In this document: piece by piece, positions 1 through 9,047 of the stretch
How positions within the stretch are numbered: position 1 is the first letter of the stretch
Layout of the letters: each line of letters begins with the position of its first letter
Source of the DNA: JAVVHH01 sp965199665
GTDB lineage: Bacteria; Pseudomonadota; Alphaproteobacteria; Acetobacterales; Acetobacteraceae
NCBI GenBank assembly: GCA_965199665.1
Contig: OZ241208.1
Span: 434,001-498,000 of the forward strand
Direction of reading: 5' to 3'
Length of the DNA stretch: 64,000 nt
The notes under the pieces: generated by a model
Databases searched by the model: none
Seen by the model: only the letters and a program-made list of their open reading frames with translations
Told to the model about the DNA's origin: nothing
Position numbers and translations under genes: made by a program

Positions 1-1075
1 CGTGATCGGCCCGGAGCTGGGGCTGAGCCTGCCTGGAACCCTGATCGTTTGCGGCGACAGCCATACCTGCACCCACGGGGGAGTGGGCGCGCTGGCCTTC
101 GGGATCGGTTCGTCCGAGCTCTCACACGTGCTCGCGACACAAACCCTCGTTCAGCGGCGCCCCAGGACGATGCGCGTGCGCTTCGACGGTGCGATGCGGC
201 CCGGCGTGCTGCCAAAGGACCTCATCCTCCATCTCATCGGTGTCATCGGTGCCGCGGGCGGAACGGGTTACGCGGTCGAATATGCTGGTTCGGCCATCGA
301 AAGCATGCCTGTCGAAGGGCGCCTGACGATCTGCAACCTGTCCATCGAGCTCGGTGCGAAGATGGGCTTCGTGGCGCCGGACGAGACCACGTACGCCTTC
401 TTGCACGGTCGGGCCTACGCTCCCGCCGGTGCCGAGTGGGACGAGGCGGTCGAGGCTTGGCGATCGTTGCCCACGGACCCCGGCGCCGCGTTCGATCGCG
501 AGGTGCAGGTCGACGTCGCCGATGTGGCGCCGCAGGTGACCTGGGGCACCAGCCCCGAACACGTGGTCGCCGTCGACGGCTCCATTCCCGACCCCGCGTC
601 GGAGGGTGACCCGGTGAAGCGGCGCGCCATGGAGGGTGCGCTGGCATATATGGGCCTCGAGCCTGGTGGCCCGATCGCGGGCACCAAGGTGGACTGGGTC
701 TTCATCGGCTCATGCACGAACGGGCGCCTGTCCGACCTTCGCGAGGCGGCCAAGGTGGCGCGTGGTGGGCGCGTCGCCGACGGGGTGAACGCGTGGGTCG
801 TCCCGGGTTCGGAGATCGTGAAGCGAGACGCCGAGGCCGAGGGGCTGGATCGCGTGTTCACCGAGGCGGGCTTCGAATGGCGGGAGCCTGGCTGCTCGAT
901 GTGCTTGGCCGCCAATGGCGAAGTCGTTCCGCCGGGCCAGCGTTCCGTCTCGACCAGCAACCGCAACTTCGTCGGCCGCCAAGGTCCGCGGGCCCGGACG
1001 CATTTGGCCAGCCCGGCCATGGCAGCCGCCGCGGCGCTGGCGGGTGCGATAACCGATGTCAGGAACGTGTCGTGA
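1..1075 (+). CDS. leuC: 3-isopropylmalate dehydratase-type large subunit (5' partial)
   Basis: Large subunit of an aconitase-superfamily hydro-lyase of the isopropylmalate isomerase type. The 5' end is outside the window; the first visible codon is an internal Val of the HVIGPE-like segment, leaving 357 residues. Seen: CGDSHTCTHGG near the beginning, GSCTNGR with the first [4Fe-4S] cysteine at about residue 237, and EPGCSMCLA with the other two cluster cysteines at about 300-303, followed by STSNRNFVGRQG. The stop overlaps the GTG start of the small-subunit gene by four bases, so the two are translationally coupled. Family assignment is firm. The substrate is not: the neighbouring ABC importer suggests a paralogue acting on another 2-hydroxy acid, such as a citramalate-like compound. 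That is inference. Confidence 0.9.
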   Translation, partial: VIGPELGLSLPGTLIVCGDSHTCTHGGVGALAFGIGSSELSHVLATQTLVQRRPRTMRVRFDGAMRPGVLPKDLILHLIGVIGAAGGTGYAVEYAGSAIESMPVEGRLTICNLSIELGAKMGFVAPDETTYAFLHGRAYAPAGAEWDEAVEAWRSLPTDPGAAFDREVQVDVADVAPQVTWGTSPEHVVAVDGSIPDPASEGDPVKRRAMEGALAYMGLEPGGPIAGTKVDWVFIGSCTNGRLSDLREAAKVARGGRVADGVNAWVVPGSEIVKRDAEAEGLDRVFTEAGFEWREPGCSMCLAANGEVVPPGQRSVSTSNRNFVGRQGPRARTHLASPAMAAAAALAGAITDVRNVS

Positions 1076-1713
1076 AGAGCTTCACCCGGCTGGAAGCCAC
1101 CGCAGCACCGATCATGATCGAGAACATCGACACCGACGTCATCATCCGCATCGAGCGCCTGGTCGGGAACAACATCCGCGGCACACTGGCGCCGTGGTGT
1201 TTCGGGGCGCTGCGATATCGGGCTGACGGCTCCGAAGACCCGGCGTTCGTGTTGAACCGGCCGCCGTACCGGGATGCGGAGATCATCATCGCCGCCCGCA
1301 ATTTCGGCTGCGGCTCGTCGCGTGAAGGGGCGGTGTGGTCGCTCGTGGAGCGTGGTGTCACCTGCGTCATCGCCCCGAGCTTCGGGGACATCTTCTTCAA
1401 CAACTGCTTCCAGAACGGTGTCCTGCCGGTCGTGCTGGATCAGGAGATCGTCGAAGGATTGGCGCGCGAGGTCGAAGAAAGTCAGGGCGCAGGCAAGGTC
1501 ACCGTGGATCTCGAGAACTGCGAGGTGGTCTCGCCCGCGGGCAAGCGGCACCGCTTCACGGTCGAGGGCCGGCGCCGGGACGCGATGCTGCAGGGTCTCG
1601 ACGAGATCGGCGTGACCCGGAAGCAGGCTCCCGTGATCGAAAGCTTCCAGGCGAACGATCGAAAGAAACGTCCCTGGGTCTATGCACCGCGTGCGAAGGG
1701 AAATGCAGCATGA
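1072..1713 (+). CDS. leuD: 3-isopropylmalate dehydratase-type small subunit
   Basis: Swivelling small subunit (213 aa) that completes the LeuC active site. The N-terminal ENIDTDVII and the NFGCGSSRE motif near residue 82 are typical. The family usually continues as REHAPWAL, but here it reads REGAVWSL, so the His and Pro after RE are replaced. The loop ENIDTDVIIRIERL also differs from the usual NVDTDxIIPKQFL, which may reflect another substrate. GTG start chosen because it overlaps the leuC stop (GTGA). The stop overlaps the ATG of the leuB-type gene. Confidence 0.88.
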   Translation: MKSFTRLEATAAPIMIENIDTDVIIRIERLVGNNIRGTLAPWCFGALRYRADGSEDPAFVLNRPPYRDAEIIIAARNFGCGSSREGAVWSLVERGVTCVIAPSFGDIFFNNCFQNGVLPVVLDQEIVEGLAREVEESQGAGKVTVDLENCEVVSPAGKRHRFTVEGRRRDAMLQGLDEIGVTRKQAPVIESFQANDRKKRPWVYAPRAKGNAA

Positions 1714-2828
1714 GCGACACGAACATGATGCGCGTCGCCGTCATCGGCGGCGAGGGCATCGGACCGGAAGTCACGGGCCAGGCGCGCCGTGTGCTGTCTT
1801 GGTTCACGGAACGACGCAACCTGCCGATCACCTTGCAGGATGCGAGCTTCGGCCTGGAGGCCTATCGGCAGACCGGGAAGGTCATCCCCGACGAAACCCG
1901 GGCCGCGATCAACGGGGCCGACGCGATCCTGTTCGGGGCCACCGGGGGACCCGAGACGACGGAGGTCCCTACGGAAGCGCGCAAGGAGGGCAGCCTGTTG
2001 AAGCTGCGGCGCTCCCTCGACCTCTACGCCAACGTGCGTCCCATCCTCACCGACCCGGCTCTGTACGGGTCGGCGCCCCTGAAGGAGCGGGTGCTCAAGG
2101 GCGTCGACTTCGTGATTGTCCGCGAGCTGTCCAGCGGGATCTATTTCGGCGAGCCGCGCGGCATCGAGACGGTGGCCGACGGCACGCGCCGAGGCTTCAA
2201 CACGACCAGCTACACCGAGGAGGAGGTCCGCCGGGTCGCCCGCTTCTCGTTCGAGTTGGCCCGGTCGCGCCGCGGCCGCCTGTGCTCCGTCGACAAGGCG
2301 AACGTGCTCGAGACCAGCGTGCTGTGGCGCGAGGTGGTGGTGGCGCTCCATGAAGCCGAGTTCGCCGACGTGGAGCTGTCGCACATGTACGTCGACAACG
2401 CCGCCATGCAGATCGTCCGTGCCCCCGCGCAGTTCGACGTAATGGTCACGGACAACATCTTCGGAGACATCCTCTCGGACTGCGCCGCCATGGCCGCCGG
2501 CTCGCTGGGCATGCTGCCATCGGCATCGCTCGGCCCTGCAGATGCGCACGGCCGGCGCAACGCCATCTACGAGCCCGTCCATGGCAGCGCGCCGGACATC
2601 GCCGGGAAGGGCATCGCGAACCCGCTCGGTTCCATCCTGAGCGTCGCCATGATGCTCCGCCTGACGCTCAAGCAGGCCGACGATGCGGCCCTGCTGGAGC
2701 GGGCCGTCAACGATGTCCTGGCTGGCGGCGCTCGCACCGCAGACATCGCCGCACCTGGTGAGACCGCACTTTCCACTTCGGCGATGGGCGATGCCGTGCT
2801 TGCATCCCTGTCGAAGCTGGCCGCCTGA
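1710..2828 (+). CDS. leuB: 3-isopropylmalate dehydrogenase-type oxidative decarboxylase
   Basis: Isocitrate/isopropylmalate dehydrogenase family enzyme (372 aa), expected to oxidise and decarboxylate a 2-hydroxy acid with NAD+ and a divalent metal. Seen: VIGGEGIGPEVT at the N-terminus, FGATGGP, RELSSGIYFGEPRG (usual LeuB form RELTGGIYFG), VDKANVLETS, the metal-binding VTDNIFGDILSD, and EPVHGSAPDIAGKGIANP. ATG start overlaps the leuD stop (ATGA). The family also holds tartrate and homoisocitrate dehydrogenases, so the substrate cannot be fixed from sequence. With leuC and leuD it forms a complete isomerise-then-decarboxylate unit directly upstream of an ABC importer. Confidence 0.88.
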   Translation: MSDTNMMRVAVIGGEGIGPEVTGQARRVLSWFTERRNLPITLQDASFGLEAYRQTGKVIPDETRAAINGADAILFGATGGPETTEVPTEARKEGSLLKLRRSLDLYANVRPILTDPALYGSAPLKERVLKGVDFVIVRELSSGIYFGEPRGIETVADGTRRGFNTTSYTEEEVRRVARFSFELARSRRGRLCSVDKANVLETSVLWREVVVALHEAEFADVELSHMYVDNAAMQIVRAPAQFDVMVTDNIFGDILSDCAAMAAGSLGMLPSASLGPADAHGRRNAIYEPVHGSAPDIAGKGIANPLGSILSVAMMLRLTLKQADDAALLERAVNDVLAGGARTADIAAPGETALSTSAMGDAVLASLSKLAA

Positions 2829-2848
2829 CAAGAACAAGGGATAACCCG

Positions 2849-3892
2849 ATGGCTGCGATACTGAGCCGACGCAACGTCGTCATTGCCCTTGGTGCGACCG
2901 GGCTGGTTCCGTCACGGTCGGCGCTGGCCGCCACCGCGGCGAAAGGCATCTACCCGGTCGCCACGTGCTCCTACATGGTCGTCTTCGCGGCGCAGGGGCT
3001 CGGGTATTTCAAGGACGAGGGGCTGGATAGCCGTCTCGTGCAAGGCGGCAGCGGGGTGAAGACCCGGGAGATCATCGCCTCGGGCCAAGGCGACTTCGCC
3101 ATCGCCGATTTCGTGCACCCCATGCTGCTGACCAACAAGGGTCGGCCCTGCAAGGCGCTCACGGCGGTAGACCGTATCGCAGCCGGGCTGCAATTCATGA
3201 TCCGCGCGGACCTTTACGAGCAGGGCATCACCGACCTGGCCAAGTTCGTGGCTTGGAAGCGGCCGGACGGACGCAAACCCATCATCGGCGTATCGTCGAT
3301 CGGCGGCACGACACACGTCTGGTCGACCTACTTCATGGACCAGCTCGGTTACGAGGGTGCGGTGACATGGCTCGGCGTCGGCAACGTCGACACCATGCTG
3401 GGCTCGCTCAAGACGAAGCAGATCGACGTCCTCATCAACACCTACTCGCTGGTCGGCGAGGTGGAGAGCCAGGGTTTCGGCAAGCTCCTGTACGACGGCT
3501 CGGACCCCAAGAACTGGGACAAGGTCATCGGCGGAACCGTCCCGGTCACGGTCAATTTCTGCCTGCAATCGCGTGTCGAGCGCGACCCGGCGCAGGTGCA
3601 GGCCTGGACCAACGCCCTGGTCCGGTCGTCCCGCTGGATCGCGAAGCACACGCCCGACGAGATCTACGCGGCGATCGAGCCTTTCGTGGGCAGCACGTCG
3701 CGGGAATCCAACCTGATCGAGATCAAGAGCACGAAGGCGGTGCTGAACGACGGCGGCGCCATCGACGCGGCAGCGTTCGACCGAGGGGCCAAGGTCTGGT
3801 TCCGGGAGATGACGGGCGTGCAGAAGCTCCCGCTCGCCGACGTCTACGCTCCGGAGTTCGCCGTGAAGGCGGACGCGAAGTATCCCGCCTGA
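2849..3892 (+). CDS. ABC transporter substrate-binding protein, NMT1/SsuA type
   Basis: Periplasmic solute-binding protein (347 aa) of the nitrate/sulfonate/pyrimidine-precursor superfamily. The N-terminus carries SRRNVV followed by a hydrophobic stretch ending near SALAATA, a Tat-like signal peptide of about 30 residues. The domain begins with YPVATCSYMVVFAAQGLGYF and GLDSRLVQGGSG, the usual opening of this fold. An AAGGGA-like ribosome-binding site sits about nine bases before the ATG. Its stop overlaps the ATPase start (TGATG). It probably delivers the substrate to the ATPase and permease that follow; the ligand is unknown. The leuCDB-type enzymes just upstream suggest an organic acid, by context only. 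Confidence 0.85.
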   Translation: MAAILSRRNVVIALGATGLVPSRSALAATAAKGIYPVATCSYMVVFAAQGLGYFKDEGLDSRLVQGGSGVKTREIIASGQGDFAIADFVHPMLLTNKGRPCKALTAVDRIAAGLQFMIRADLYEQGITDLAKFVAWKRPDGRKPIIGVSSIGGTTHVWSTYFMDQLGYEGAVTWLGVGNVDTMLGSLKTKQIDVLINTYSLVGEVESQGFGKLLYDGSDPKNWDKVIGGTVPVTVNFCLQSRVERDPAQVQAWTNALVRSSRWIAKHTPDEIYAAIEPFVGSTSRESNLIEIKSTKAVLNDGGAIDAAAFDRGAKVWFREMTGVQKLPLADVYAPEFAVKADAKYPA

Positions 3893-4719
3893 TGCTCGCA
3901 CGGGTCGAGGCTGCCCCAAGGGAGTCCACGGTGCGGACGCGCGTCGATGTCCGTGGGCTCGGCAAGACTTTCCAGCTTGGGGCGCGGGTCATCGAGGCCG
4001 TGCAGGACGTCACGTTCACGGTCGGCGAAGGCGAGTTCGTCTCGCTGCTCGGCCCCTCCGGCTCGGGCAAGAGCACCGTGCTCAACATGATCGCCACACT
4101 GCTGCCGCCCTCCAGCGGGAGCATCCTCGTCGATGGCGAACCCGTGCAGCCCGGGCGGGCGGTCCGCCAGGTCGGCTACGTCTACCAGAAGGACACCCTG
4201 TTCCCGTGGCGGACCGTGGCGGACAACATCGGATACGGGCTCGAACTGGCGGGGATGGACAAGGCGTCCCGCCGGGAGCGTGTCGCCCATGCTGTTGCCA
4301 GGGCCGGGCTGGGTGGCTTCGAGAATGCCTATCCCTCGTCGCTCTCGGGCGGCATGCGGCAAAGGGCGTCGCTGATGCGGACCCTGGTCCGTGAGCCCGA
4401 GATACTGCTCATGGACGAGCCGTTCGGGGCGCTCGACACGCACACCAAGCTGGACATGCATGACGTGCTCCTGCGGATCTGGGAGCGCGAGAAGCAGACC
4501 GTGCTCTTCGTCACCCACGACCTCGGCGAGGCGTTGACGCTCTCCGACCGGATCATCCTCTTCTCCGCTCGCCCCGGTCGCATCAAGGACAGCTTCGACG
4601 TGCCGTTCTCGCGGCCCAGGGATGGCGTGGCGCTCCGGGAGACACCCGAGTATGCGGCCCTTTTCGGCCGCATCTGGCATTCGCTGGGCGAGGAGTTCAG
4701 CAAGGCACGCCCGACGTGA
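3892..4719 (+). CDS. ABC transporter ATP-binding protein, SsuB/TauB type
   Basis: Nucleotide-binding subunit (275 aa) of the importer. Seen: Walker A GPSGSGKST at about residue 50, Q-loop in VYQKDTLFPWRTV, signature LSGGMRQR, Walker B ILLMDEPFGALD and the switch His in VTHDL. The VYQxxxLFPWRTV and THDLGEA elements are characteristic of the nitrate/taurine/sulfonate subfamily. Start ATG overlaps the binding-protein stop. The stop overlaps the permease GTG by four bases. Confidence 0.93.
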   Translation: MLARVEAAPRESTVRTRVDVRGLGKTFQLGARVIEAVQDVTFTVGEGEFVSLLGPSGSGKSTVLNMIATLLPPSSGSILVDGEPVQPGRAVRQVGYVYQKDTLFPWRTVADNIGYGLELAGMDKASRRERVAHAVARAGLGGFENAYPSSLSGGMRQRASLMRTLVREPEILLMDEPFGALDTHTKLDMHDVLLRIWEREKQTVLFVTHDLGEALTLSDRIILFSARPGRIKDSFDVPFSRPRDGVALRETPEYAALFGRIWHSLGEEFSKARPT

Positions 4720-5582
4720 CCCGGCGCTCGGTGAACCTCGCCTGGCAGGTCGGCATCGTGGTGGTGCTGCTGGCCCTCTGGCAATGGGCATGGAAGCTGA
4801 AGCCTTACGCGCCCTGGGCAGTCCCCGACGTGTTCGACCCCTACTTCGTGTCCAAGCCCTCCGACATCTGGACGCAGTTCCTGCGGTTGAGCTGCCTCCA
4901 ACCCAAGCCGGGAGAGTGGGCCCTGCCCGGGAGCTCGCCGTTTGCGGCCTGCACCGCCCGCTTCGAGAACAACCTCTGGTTCGCCACCTTCGTGACGCTC
5001 CGCAACACGTTCTTCGGCTTCCTGACCGGCGTGGGCAGCGGCATCGTGCTCGGTCTCCTGCTCGGCAGGTCTCCGCGCGCCGCCGAAATCGCCGGACCGT
5101 TCGTCACGGCGGTGAACTCGATACCCCGGATCGCGCTGGCGCCGATCATCATCCTGGCCTTCGGGATCGGCGATGCCTCCAAGATAGCGACGTCCTGGAT
5201 CGTCGTGGTCTTTCTTGTGTTCTTCAACACGTTCGAAGGTGCCCGCTCCGTCGACCGGGACTACATCAACGCCTCCCGGCTGCTCGGCGCATCGGAATGG
5301 CAGACGACCCGCACGGTCATCATCCCGTCCACGATGGCCTGGGTGTTCGCCTCGCTCACGCCCGCCGTGTCCTTCGCTCTGATCGGGGTGATCGTGGGCG
5401 AGTTCATCGGCGCCGAGTTCGGGATCGGACGCCTCATCATCGAGTCCGAAGCCAGGGGGGAGGCGGCCGGGATGATGGTCGCCGTCTTCGTCCTGATGAT
5501 CGTCGGCGTCGTTCTGTCGGCAGGCATCCAGCGCATGCAGGCCCACCTGCTGCGCTGGCAACCCCAGTATCGCGATCGCTGA
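4716..5582 (+). CDS. ABC transporter permease, SsuC/TauC type
   Basis: Inner-membrane permease (288 aa). Begins with a hydrophobic helix (WQVGIVVVLLALWQW), has a periplasmic-looking insert of about 70 residues containing Cys and Pro, then several membrane helices. The EAA-type cytoplasmic loop is visible as ASRLLGASEWQTTRTVIIP at about residues 188-206, the contact site for the ATPase. The GTG start overlaps the ATPase stop. This completes a three-part importer transcribed together with the leuCDB-type enzymes. Confidence 0.9.
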   Translation: MTRRSVNLAWQVGIVVVLLALWQWAWKLKPYAPWAVPDVFDPYFVSKPSDIWTQFLRLSCLQPKPGEWALPGSSPFAACTARFENNLWFATFVTLRNTFFGFLTGVGSGIVLGLLLGRSPRAAEIAGPFVTAVNSIPRIALAPIIILAFGIGDASKIATSWIVVVFLVFFNTFEGARSVDRDYINASRLLGASEWQTTRTVIIPSTMAWVFASLTPAVSFALIGVIVGEFIGAEFGIGRLIIESEARGEAAGMMVAVFVLMIVGVVLSAGIQRMQAHLLRWQPQYRDR

Positions 5583-5782
5583 CGACCGCGCATGACCGTG
5601 GACTGGCCGGGACCGTCCGGCAGGCCCGTCGCCTCAGGTGGCCACGCGCACCCGCGGCAAGAGTTGTCCCGTGCTGACGGAGGATGCCCCGCACCTGCAG
5701 CGATCTATCCTGGCCGGGCCGGCGACGCCCGGGACCCAGTCCGGGGTGTCTCGAGGGTGAGCGTACACGTGGTCGGCGCCGC

Positions 5783-6754
5783 ATGACGATCACACTTGCC
5801 AGCATGGGCAGCTACACGCTCGGTGGGCGATCCCTGACGGTGGAGGGCGAACCCATGCGGGAGGTGACGTACTCGGGGGGCCTCTCGATCGCGCATGACC
5901 CCAATGGACGGTTCTGGATCGAGCAGGCCTACGTCCAACATTTCACGCCAGCGGTGCGGCGGTTCGAGACCCCTGTTCTCTTCGTGCACGGCGGCGGCCT
6001 CACCGGGAGCTCCTGGGAGACGACGCCGGACGGGCGTCCCGGCTTCGTCCAGCTGTTCCTCGAGGCGGGCATCGCCGTCCACGTGCTCGACAACGTCGAG
6101 CGCGGCCGCTCCGGTTTCTGCGCGGTCCATGGTGAATGGCCCGACGGCCCGATCATGCGCAGCGAGGAGGAAGCCTGGACCCTTTACCGGTTCGGGACTG
6201 TCGATGAAGACGGCGTCCGGACCCCGTTTCCCGGCCAGCAGTTCCCCACCGAGCAGATGGACGAGTTGTCGCGCCGGACCGTGCCGCGCTGGATTTCGAC
6301 GCGGGCGCTCCAGCTACAGGCGGTTCGTCTCGCGCTCAGGCATCTTGGTCGAGCGATCCTGGTCGGACACAGCCAGGGGGCCGGACTCGTCATAGAGGCA
6401 GCCGTACACGAGGCCATGGCCGACCGTGGCGCAGAGGCCGCCGCGGTCATAGCCATCGAGCCCCACGGCGAGCGACCGCCGGTCGATCCCGGCGCGCTCG
6501 CCGGCCGGCCGCTTGCGCTCGTGTTCGGCGACTTCATGGAGGAGTCGGAGACATGGCAGCGGCTCCGCGAGGAAGCGCTCGCGATAGGTGCGGCTTGGAC
6601 CGGCTCGGGCGGGAGCCTGGACGTCGTCGACCTGCCCCGGCATGGCTTGTTCGGCAACTCGCACATGCCGATGATGGATCGCAACAGCCGAGACGTGGCC
6701 AACTTCCTCGTCGCCTGGCTCGACGACCAGCATCGACGCGGCGCCGTCACGTGA
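5783..6754 (+). CDS. alpha/beta-hydrolase fold protein
   Basis: Soluble alpha/beta hydrolase (323 aa). Seen: oxyanion-side VLFVHGGGLTGSSW near residue 65, nucleophile elbow GHSQGAG at about residue 198, and a likely catalytic His in the C-terminal LPRHGLFGNSHMPMM segment. No signal peptide is evident with the ATG at 5783; an upstream in-frame ATG at 5684 would add 33 residues that look non-coding. No good ribosome-binding site is seen for either. It lies 200 bp after the permease in the same direction and may belong to the same catabolic unit, for example opening a lactone or ester. Substrate unknown. Confidence 0.8.
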   Translation: MTITLASMGSYTLGGRSLTVEGEPMREVTYSGGLSIAHDPNGRFWIEQAYVQHFTPAVRRFETPVLFVHGGGLTGSSWETTPDGRPGFVQLFLEAGIAVHVLDNVERGRSGFCAVHGEWPDGPIMRSEEEAWTLYRFGTVDEDGVRTPFPGQQFPTEQMDELSRRTVPRWISTRALQLQAVRLALRHLGRAILVGHSQGAGLVIEAAVHEAMADRGAEAAAVIAIEPHGERPPVDPGALAGRPLALVFGDFMEESETWQRLREEALAIGAAWTGSGGSLDVVDLPRHGLFGNSHMPMMDRNSRDVANFLVAWLDDQHRRGAVT

Positions 6755-7028
6755 GTGCGCCGCTCGCTTGCCTGAACCGAACGAGCACGTCTCCAATGGT
6801 CCGCACCTCGGAAAATCCTCGTGCTACGGCCCAGCAACGGCGTGGCCGGTTCGGCTGCATGGCATTCCTAGCGGGTGGCCGGCTGCGGCCAGTGCTTCGG
6901 GACTAGTCGGCCCCCGCGTGCAAAAGCTCTAGAAACCGCCATGATAGAGTTTGGTCGAATCTGACCAGTCCGCGGTTGGTAGGGACGATCGCAGACGACA
7001 AAGCGGGTCAAGAACCAAAGCTCACCAA
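6755..7028. other. convergent intergenic region
   Basis: Space of 274 bp between the converging hydrolase and antiporter genes. Its base composition is visibly less GC-rich than the flanks around 6900-7020. I see no gene, no strong hairpin with a T-tract, and no repeat. Confidence 0.5.
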
Positions 7029-8570
7029 TCATGCTTCAAGTATCCGGCGCTCCTCGTCAGGTAGCAGCGTCAACTCGCGCCAGTCGATCTCTTCCTGGAG
7101 CTGGTAGTAGGTGTCGATATCGATCTCCTGTCGGTCGCGCATCTGCCGGAGACTCTGGCGTTGCGCAGCGATCACGGCCAGGCCCAGGCGGCGATGATGC
7201 TGCATGCGCTCGACAAAGCCTGCCTCCGGCGCGTCGTCACATTTCAGGCGGTAGAGTGTCCCCAGACTGAGGTCGTGGGAGGCGTCGGCGGCGTCGACCT
7301 GTGCCAAACCGATCTGCGCCAGCTTGCGCCGAGCCTGGCGGAGATCGTCCGCCGGGCTTTCCAACCGGTCGAGCCGCAGCAGGCGGATCAACGGTGCCAG
7401 CGTCAAACCCTGCACCACCAAGGTGACCAACACGACGGCGAACGCGATGAGGACCACCAGATCGCGTTGCGGGAAGCCCGATGGTAAGGCGAACGCGGTG
7501 GCAAGGGTGACCAGCCCGCGCATCCCGCTCCAGGCAACGACCACACCTTGCCCCACCGTCGGCGCCGGCAACGGCCCGCGAAGACGCGGGAAGCGCGCCG
7601 CGACCCGGTTCCACACCATGACCAACACGAACCGCGTCGCCGTGATCACCAGGAGCACCAGACCGACGATGCGCGCCGTGTGCCACAGATCGTCAGGCGG
7701 GATGCGCGCCAGGATCAGCCGCGCCTGCATCCCCATCAGCAGAAATGCCAGCACGTTGAGCAGGAATACCACCGACGCCCAAACCGCCATGGAATGCACC
7801 CGCATCCGCGGCGAGCCGGCCACATCCGCCCATCGCGCCAGCGTCATCGCGTAGGCGACCACGGCCAGTACGGCGGAAAGGCCGAGATGCGCGGCGACGA
7901 TCCAGACCAGATAGGTGCTGAGGAATTGCAGCATGTTGCCGCCCAGCGTGTTGGCGACGAAGCGGCTCACGCTCCGCATCACCGCGCCGAGGGCAATCCC
8001 CAACACGATCCCGCCCGGCACCGCCATGCCCATCTGCAGAGCGGTCCAGCCATCGAGGCCACCTCGACCTTGCGTCGTCAGGGCGCCGGTGAACAACAGC
8101 AGCGCGACCGCGTCGTTGAACAGGCTTTCGCCTTTGAGCACGCCGACGGTCAGACGCGGCAGCGACACGCTGCCGAGGACGGCGACTGCCGCGGCCGCGT
8201 CGGGCGGAGCGACGATCGCCCCCAGCACCAAGGCGGCCGCGATCGGCATGCCGGCGGCCCACCACCCGATGAACGCGACCGCGCCGGCTGTCGCCAGGGT
8301 GACCCCAGCCGCCAGCACCAGCATCGGCCGCCACAGCGCACCCGCGACCGACACGGGAAAGTCATAGGCCGCGTCGAGCAGGACCGGCGCGATGAACAGG
8401 GCGAGCGCCGTGTCGGGATCCATGCGGATGGCGGGCGCGCCGGGGATGAACGCCACCGCGACGCCGGCGACGGCCAGCAACGCCGGGTAGGGCAGCGCCA
8501 TGCGCCGGGAGAGCTGCAGCAGCACGACGGCCACGAGCAGCAGCACCAGGAGGCTTTCGAAGAAGGTCAT
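7029..8570 (-). CDS. Na+/H+ antiporter, CPA1 family
   Basis: Monovalent cation/proton antiporter (513 aa) of the NhaP/NHE group in the inner membrane. About a dozen hydrophobic segments fill residues 1-400. The KGESLFNDAVALLLF segment is the CPA1 ion-binding ND motif, and VAWSGMRGLVTLATAFALP is the late conserved helix of the family. The last 110 residues form a hydrophilic cytoplasmic tail rich in Arg, Gln and Glu, probably regulatory. No Shine-Dalgarno sequence is visible before the ATG. It is transcribed away from the Kai module. Confidence 0.9.
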   Translation of the reverse strand: MTFFESLLVLLLVAVVLLQLSRRMALPYPALLAVAGVAVAFIPGAPAIRMDPDTALALFIAPVLLDAAYDFPVSVAGALWRPMLVLAAGVTLATAGAVAFIGWWAAGMPIAAALVLGAIVAPPDAAAAVAVLGSVSLPRLTVGVLKGESLFNDAVALLLFTGALTTQGRGGLDGWTALQMGMAVPGGIVLGIALGAVMRSVSRFVANTLGGNMLQFLSTYLVWIVAAHLGLSAVLAVVAYAMTLARWADVAGSPRMRVHSMAVWASVVFLLNVLAFLLMGMQARLILARIPPDDLWHTARIVGLVLLVITATRFVLVMVWNRVAARFPRLRGPLPAPTVGQGVVVAWSGMRGLVTLATAFALPSGFPQRDLVVLIAFAVVLVTLVVQGLTLAPLIRLLRLDRLESPADDLRQARRKLAQIGLAQVDAADASHDLSLGTLYRLKCDDAPEAGFVERMQHHRRLGLAVIAAQRQSLRQMRDRQEIDIDTYYQLQEEIDWRELTLLPDEERRILEA

Positions 8571-9047
8571 CGCCGGAGGATAGGGGGCCAGCGCAGAGCT
8601 GTCAGGCTCGGTCCGTGTCGCCGCGCGGCCGGTTTGCCTGACCGACCGTCAGACGGCCGTCGTCGGCCCGTCAGCGACATTACATCTGCTCAGAGACGTA
8701 TTTCGAGCGCGCCGCCTCTGCGTTCGACTTGCCCAGCGCGGCCAATACCGATGGATCATCCTCAGGCGTCAGGCACGGGCAGGCGATGGACGCGCGTGTT
8801 GCAAACGGCATCGAAGATCAATACTCCTCTGGATTGAGTAAGGCGCACGCGATGGTTGTGGGGCGGCCGATTTCGCTCTGCGTCGTGAGTTGAATGCTGA
8901 CCAAAGCGCGCCGCTGCGCGATCCGGGAGAACCGCGTCCTGACCAACTCCATCGAGACCTTTCTCCGGCGCCGGGTCAACGAGATCGCCATCGGAGGACC
9001 TGCGAGCCAGGACCGCAGGGTCCCGCGCACCGGAGGAGGCGCCGTCG
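8571..9047. other. divergent intergenic region upstream of kaiC
   Basis: A 477-bp space between the divergent antiporter and kaiC-like genes. It holds a 10-base palindrome GACGGCCGTC near 8652. One minus-strand open frame of 43 codons runs 8811 to 8680 (MPFATRASIACPCLTPEDDP at its start) behind an AGGAG about 14 bases upstream. A plus-strand 54-codon frame at 8894-9058 overlaps the kaiC start. Neither short frame is recognised and both may be chance. A GGAGGAGG ribosome-binding site for kaiC lies at about 9031-9038. The promoter for the Kai module should lie here, but I could not identify it. Confidence 0.5.

Noticed and set aside
5583..5782. Short frames in the gap before the alpha/beta hydrolase
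   Set aside because: Pro/Arg/Gly-rich with no motif and no ribosome-binding site.
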